Assembly: GCA_003241895.1 (NCBI GenBank)
Contig: QBLY01000012.1
Location: 1 to 38,857, forward strand
Origin: Lysobacteraceae bacterium
GTDB lineage: Bacteria > Pseudomonadota > Gammaproteobacteria > Xanthomonadales > Xanthomonadaceae
Direction: 5' to 3'
DNA: 38,857 bases
The translations under genes were made by a program, and so were the position numbers. The notes under the pieces are model-generated. The model was not told where the DNA came from. It ran no database searches and was given only the letters and a program-made list of their open reading frames with translations. Positions 35,208-38,857 of this stretch are shown here, one piece after another. The stretch's first letter is position 1. Every line of letters begins with the position of its first letter.

Positions 35208-37019
35208 ATGAATGCCGCCGTCCTTGACCAGCCGCGTGCCCTGATCCGCGGCCCCGCCCTCCGCCGAGCCCTGATCGCGGGCGCGCGCCGCGTGATTTCC
35301 CAACGCGAGCTGCTCAACAAGATCAACGTATTCCCTGTGCCCGACGGCGACACCGGAACCAACCTCGCCTTCACCCTGGGCGGCGTGTTGGCCGGCGCAC
35401 TGAGCCGGCGCACGCAGGGCGCGGGCGACCTGCTGCGGCGGGTGGGCGAGGACGCGGTGGACGGCGCGCGCGGCAACTCCGGCGCGATCCTGGCGCAGTT
35501 CTTCACCGGCCTGGCCGAAGCGGTGGGTCCGGTGCGCGCCCTGGAACCCGAGGCGCTGGCGCGCGCGGTCCGTGCCGGCGCCGATTCGGCCCGGCAGGCG
35601 CTTTCGGACCCGCGCGAGGGCACCATCCTGAGCGTCATCGCGGCCTTCGCCGATGCGTTGGAACGGCGCAGCCACGGCGACCTGGGCGCCTGGTTCCGTG
35701 GCGCGCTCGAACACAGCCAGCGCGCACTGGCGAATACCCCCAACCAGCTGCCGGTGCTGGCCAGGGCCGGCGTGGTGGACGCCGGCGCCCAGGGATTCGT
35801 GGACCTGCTGGAAGGCATCCACGATTTCATCGCCTCGGGCGCGGTGGATTCGGTGGGCGCGGCCGAGGAAGCCCCGGGCGACCTGGAAGCGGCGCTGGCG
35901 CACGGCGAAATGGGCGACGCCGACCCCGGGCACCGCTGGTGCAGCGAATGCCTGCTGGTGGGCGAAGGACTGGACAAGGCCGGGCTGCGCGCAGCGATCG
36001 CTGGGCTGGGCTCGTCGTGCGTGGTGATCGCCGGCAGCCAGACGCGGCTGCGCCTGCATGCCCACGTGGCCGATCCCAGCGCGATGTTCGAGGCAGCGGC
36101 GCGCTTTGGCCTGGTCGAGGGTGCCAAGGCCGACGACATGCACGCGCAGGCGCGCACTGCCGCCGGCTCGATCGCCGTGGCGGTGATCACCGACAGCGCC
36201 GCCGACCTGCCCGCCGATGAAATGCAGCGGCTGAATATCCACATGGTGCCGGCGCGCGTGAACTTCGGCGACCAGGATTACCTGGACAAGGTGGGTCTTT
36301 CCACGGCCGAGTTCTATCGCAAGCTGCGTACCGGAACGGTGCTGCCGCGCACCAGCCAGCCGCCGCCGGGCGACTTCCGCCGGCAGTTCGAATTCCTCCT
36401 CTCGCACCATGGCTCGCTGGTTTACGTGGGCTTGTCGCGGGCGATATCAGGCACCCTGCAGTCGGCCGAGACCGCCGCGCAGCGCGGCCACCCCGACCGC
36501 ACGCACGTGTTCGACACCGCCAATGCGTCCGGCGGCGAGGGGCTGATGGTGATGCGCGCGGGCGAGATGGCGATGCAGGGTGCCGACGCGCCGGCGATCC
36601 TGGCCGAGATGGCCCGGCTCAGGCCGCTCACGCAGACCTGGGCCGTGGCGCGCGACATCCGCCACGCCGTGCGCGGCGGCCGCATGCCGGCCTGGGCCCA
36701 GCCCGTGGTGGAGTGGCTGGGCTTGACGCCGATCGCCAAGATCAATCCCGCCGGCCGCATGGGCATGGCCGGTGGAATGTTCGGCAAGTCGAACGTGCCG
36801 GCGCGCTTCGCGACGTACGTGGCCAAGCGCGTCGACCGAAGCCAGGCGTGGCGCCTGATCGTCGGCCACTGCGACGCACCCGGTGATGGCGAGACCCTGC
36901 TGGCGGCGCTGCGTACCCGCATCAACGTGCGCGAAGGCTGGCTGGTGGAGTCGGGCTCGGCCATCGGTGCGCATGCCGGGCCGGGCGCGCTGGTGGTATC
37001 GCTGCAGCCGCTGGACTGA
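35208..37019 (+). CDS. FakA-like kinase fused to a DegV/FakB domain
   Basis: A 603-residue fusion. Residues 1-215 form a DhaL/DAK2-type nucleotide domain with DGDTGTN (46-52) binding ATP-Mg, GARGNSG (86-92) and DAGAQGF (191-197). Residues 240-318 match the FakA middle domain (WCSECLLVG; LHAH), conserving a Cys (245) and two His (284, 286) at the positions reported as a zinc site in FakA. From residue 325 there is a complete DegV/FakB domain: ITDSAADLP, RTSQP (ligand-pocket Thr-Ser) and GLSRAISGTLQSA. In Gram-positives FakA and FakB are separate proteins that phosphorylate fatty acids to acyl-phosphates. The FakA C-terminal domain is absent. ATG 35208 is taken because the earlier frame lacks similarity. 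plsY starts 31 bp downstream. Confidence 0.88.
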   Translation: MNAAVLDQPRALIRGPALRRALIAGARRVISQRELLNKINVFPVPDGDTGTNLAFTLGGVLAGALSRRTQGAGDLLRRVGEDAVDGARGNSGAILAQFFTGLAEAVGPVRALEPEALARAVRAGADSARQALSDPREGTILSVIAAFADALERRSHGDLGAWFRGALEHSQRALANTPNQLPVLARAGVVDAGAQGFVDLLEGIHDFIASGAVDSVGAAEEAPGDLEAALAHGEMGDADPGHRWCSECLLVGEGLDKAGLRAAIAGLGSSCVVIAGSQTRLRLHAHVADPSAMFEAAARFGLVEGAKADDMHAQARTAAGSIAVAVITDSAADLPADEMQRLNIHMVPARVNFGDQDYLDKVGLSTAEFYRKLRTGTVLPRTSQPPPGDFRRQFEFLLSHHGSLVYVGLSRAISGTLQSAETAAQRGHPDRTHVFDTANASGGEGLMVMRAGEMAMQGADAPAILAEMARLRPLTQTWAVARDIRHAVRGGRMPAWAQPVVEWLGLTPIAKINPAGRMGMAGGMFGKSNVPARFATYVAKRVDRSQAWRLIVGHCDAPGDGETLLAALRTRINVREGWLVESGSAIGAHAGPGALVVSLQPLD

Positions 37020-37044
37020 CGGCCGGGCGAGGCTGCCGCATAAT
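37016..37044 (+). promoter_or_regulatory. Internal promoter candidate for plsY
   Basis: CTGACG (37016-37021) 17-bp spacer CATAAT (37039-37044), one of the best -35/-10 pairs in the window. The predicted start coincides with the plsY ATG at 37051 (leaderless). It overlaps the stop of the fusion gene. Confidence 0.45.
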
Positions 37045-37050
37045 GCCGGC

Positions 37051-37671
37051 ATGACCGTTGCACTGCTGATCGTCGCCGCTTACCTGCTGGGCTCCCTTTC
37101 GGGCAGCCTGCTGCTGGGCCGTCTGCGCGGCGTGGATATCCGCAGCCTGGGCAGTGGCAACGCCGGCGGCACCAACGCGCTGCGCACGCAGGGCTGGAAG
37201 TTTGCGCTCGGCACCGTGCTGGTGGACGTGGGCAAGGGCGTGCTGGCTGCGTGGCTGGCGCTGCGCTGGGGCACGGGCGAGGCCTGGCTGCCTTATGCGG
37301 CCGGCGCGGCCGCGGTGCTGGGCCACGTGTGGCCCGCCTTCCATGGCTTCCGCGGCGGCAAGGGTGCCGGCACGCTGGTGGGCGTGCTGCTGGTGCTGTG
37401 GCCGCTGGCCGTGCTGGTGCTGATCGGTACCTGGCTGCTGGTGCTGACCGCCACGGGTTACGTCGGGCTGTCCACGGTGCTGGCGGCCGGCATGCTGGTG
37501 CCGCTGGCATTGGCCACCGAGGCCGACGCGTTGCGGCTGGCTTTCGCCGTGCTGCTGGCCCTGTTCATCGTGTTCACCCATCGCGGCAACCTGGCGCGGC
37601 TTCGCGCCGGCACCGAAGCACGCTTTGATCGCGCCCGGCTGTGGACGCGCCTGAGCCGGAAGCGCACGTGA
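37051..37671 (+). CDS. plsY: Glycerol-3-phosphate acyltransferase PlsY
   Basis: Integral membrane acyl-phosphate:glycerol-3-phosphate acyltransferase, 206 aa, which makes lysophosphatidic acid, the first acylated intermediate of phospholipid synthesis. Characteristic segments are GSLSGSLLLGRLRG, the G3P/phosphate-binding LGSGNAGGTNALRT, and HGFRGGKGAGT. Five to seven transmembrane helices are predicted. PlsY takes acyl-phosphate rather than acyl-CoA or acyl-ACP, which connects it functionally to the kinase fusion directly upstream. Its stop overlaps the birA start (GTGA). Confidence 0.95.
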   Translation: MTVALLIVAAYLLGSLSGSLLLGRLRGVDIRSLGSGNAGGTNALRTQGWKFALGTVLVDVGKGVLAAWLALRWGTGEAWLPYAAGAAAVLGHVWPAFHGFRGGKGAGTLVGVLLVLWPLAVLVLIGTWLLVLTATGYVGLSTVLAAGMLVPLALATEADALRLAFAVLLALFIVFTHRGNLARLRAGTEARFDRARLWTRLSRKRT

Positions 37672-38633
37672 GCGACCGCGCGCTGCTGTTGCGCCTTTGC
37701 CACGCGCCCGCTTCGGGCGCCGAGCTGGCGCTTGAACTGGGCATCACCCGCGGCGCGGTGTGGAAGCGCATCGAGTCGCTGCGTGCCGCTGGCGTGGATG
37801 TGCAGGCGCGGCCCGGGCAGGGCTATTGCCTGGCGTCGCCGCTGTCGCTGCTGGACGCCGCGGCGATCGCGGACGGCCTGTGCGCGTCGGCGCGCGCCGA
37901 ATCGGCCGGCATCGACGTGGTGTTCGAAACCGACTCCACCAACGCCCTGGCTCTGCGCGAGCCCGTGCCCGCCAGCGGCACCCGCGCCTGGCTGGCGGAA
38001 CGCCAGACCGCGGGCCGCGGGCGGCGAGGGCGCCGATGGGCGTCGCCGCTGGCCGCCCATGTCTACCTCAGTCTGTCGCGTCGCTTCGACGGCGGCCTGG
38101 CCGCGCTGCAGGGCCTGAGCCTGGCCGTGGGCGTGGCTGCGGCCGATGCACTGCATGCGCTGGGATATACCGGCGTGGGCCTGAAATGGCCCAACGACCT
38201 GATCGCCGATGGCCAAAAATTGGGCGGCGTGCTGGTGGAAATCGGCGGTGAGGCCGGCGGACCGATGCACGTGGTGGTTGGCCTGGGCTTGAACGTGCGC
38301 ATGCCGGCCAGCGCCGCACGCGACATCGACCAACCCTGGTGCGACCTGGCGTCGCTGTCGCCCACGCCGCCGTCGCGGCAGGCGGTGTGCATCGCCCTGC
38401 TGGACACCCTGCTGCCGATGATGTCGCGCTTCGAGCGCGAGGGCTTGGCGGCGTTCGTCGACGGATGGGCGCGGCATGACCTGCTGGCCGGTCGAGCCGT
38501 GAAGCTGCAGGTGGGCACGCGCGTGGTCGAGGGCGTGGCGCTGGGCATCGCCGCCGACGGCGCCCTGCGCCTGCGCGATGCCACCGGCGAGCATCACCAC
38601 CACGCCGGCGAAGCGAGCCTGCGCGCCGCATGA
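37668..38633 (+). CDS. birA: Biotin-protein ligase/repressor BirA
   Basis: Biotin-[acetyl-CoA carboxylase] ligase, 321 aa. The N-terminal winged helix (residues 1-60; GITRGAVWKRIESLRAAG) suggests it also represses biotin genes. The catalytic domain has the biotin/AMP loop GRGRRGRRW and KWPNDL. A C-terminal SH3-like domain follows. The start is GTG at 37668, overlapping the plsY stop TGA; no upstream start gives a homologous N-terminus. coaX overlaps its stop (ATGA), so plsY-birA-coaX is a translationally coupled chain. Confidence 0.93.
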   Translation: MSDRALLLRLCHAPASGAELALELGITRGAVWKRIESLRAAGVDVQARPGQGYCLASPLSLLDAAAIADGLCASARAESAGIDVVFETDSTNALALREPVPASGTRAWLAERQTAGRGRRGRRWASPLAAHVYLSLSRRFDGGLAALQGLSLAVGVAAADALHALGYTGVGLKWPNDLIADGQKLGGVLVEIGGEAGGPMHVVVGLGLNVRMPASAARDIDQPWCDLASLSPTPPSRQAVCIALLDTLLPMMSRFEREGLAAFVDGWARHDLLAGRAVKLQVGTRVVEGVALGIAADGALRLRDATGEHHHHAGEASLRAA

Positions 38634-38857
38634 CCACTTGGCTGCTGGATCTGGGCAACACCCGACTCAAGGTGGCCGCTTGGCGGCCGGGCCAGGGTCT
38701 GGGCGCCGTGCAGGCCTGGACCCACGGCGCGGCGGACTTCGCGCCGCTGCTGCAGCGCTGGCTGGCCGGCGTGCAGGCCGGCGACGCCTGCTGGTTGGCG
38801 TCGGTGGCCGGCTCGGAGCTGACCTCGGCGGTGGCCGAGGCGCTGGCCAGCCACGGC
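38630..38857 (+). CDS. coaX: Type III pantothenate kinase CoaX, partial
   Basis: First 76 residues of a type III pantothenate kinase (first step of CoA synthesis), cut by the window end. The ASKHA-fold phosphate-binding motif DLGNTRLK (residues 7-14) is intact, and LASVAGSEL matches the next conserved region. The start overlaps the birA stop by 4 nt. birA-coaX adjacency is common in this bacterial group. The rest of the gene lies outside the window. Confidence 0.93.
   Translation, partial: MTTWLLDLGNTRLKVAAWRPGQGLGAVQAWTHGAADFAPLLQRWLAGVQAGDACWLASVAGSELTSAVAEALASHG

Overview
The window is about 39 kb of very GC-rich, densely coding bacterial chromosome. The gene content suggests a gammaproteobacterium of the Xanthomonadaceae (Lysobacter, Luteimonas or Pseudoxanthomonas-like). 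The main pointers are a lexA-imuA-imuB-dnaE2 mutagenesis cassette, a PepSY-like/phoP/phoQ cluster, several short DUF4124 secreted proteins, and a birA-coaX pair. The genus is an inference; no rRNA, tRNA, insertion sequence, prophage or CRISPR array was seen. Nothing looks like a foreign island, and no gap between genes exceeds about 225 bases.

Layout. 1-5.0 kb: cell-envelope and secreted enzymes (a PLP lyase with a twin-arginine-like signal, an L,D-transpeptidase, an M23 peptidase and a secreted M17 aminopeptidase). 5.0-10.9 kb: the SOS mutagenesis operon lexA-imuA-imuB-dnaE2, with a palindrome over the lexA promoter and a strong bidirectional hairpin after dnaE2. 10.97-14.1 kb (minus): a large-subunit catalase behind a SemiSWEET-like protein and an unusually short solute-binding-like protein. 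14.4-16.0 kb (minus): an ABC1/UbiB kinase-like protein, divergent from a PPOX-fold stress protein and a DUF1289 protein. 17.0-21.6 kb: an S9 peptidase lipoprotein, two DUF4124 proteins, an EamA transporter and an unknown lipoprotein. 21.6-26.5 kb: YceH (minus), a HAD hydrolase, an acyl-CoA dehydrogenase and a membrane diguanylate cyclase. 26.5-29.3 kb: a MipA/OmpV porin-like protein and a TonB-like protein (minus), then an NlpE-like lipoprotein and a secreted repeat-tailed protein. 29.4-31.3 kb: dusA and an arginine-deiminase-related hydrolase. 31.4-34.0 kb: PepSY-like protein, PhoP, PhoQ. 34.0-35.05 kb (minus): MtfA-type peptidase and a small secreted protein. 35.2-38.86 kb: a FakA-DegV fusion, plsY, birA and the start of coaX, which runs off the window.

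The most interesting arrangement is at the right end. One 603-residue polypeptide carries the nucleotide-binding and middle domains of a fatty acid kinase (FakA) followed directly by a DegV/FakB fatty-acid-binding domain. It lies 31 bp upstream of plsY, whose enzyme uses acyl-phosphate, the product expected of a Fak kinase. This suggests a self-contained route for activating fatty acids and passing them to PlsY. Other points of note are a triple-palindrome in-frame insertion in dnaE2, a solute-binding-like protein that seems to lack one lobe, putative leaderless promoters (lexA, dusA, plsY, PepSY-like gene), and a direct repeat resembling an OmpR-family operator upstream of the phoPQ cluster.
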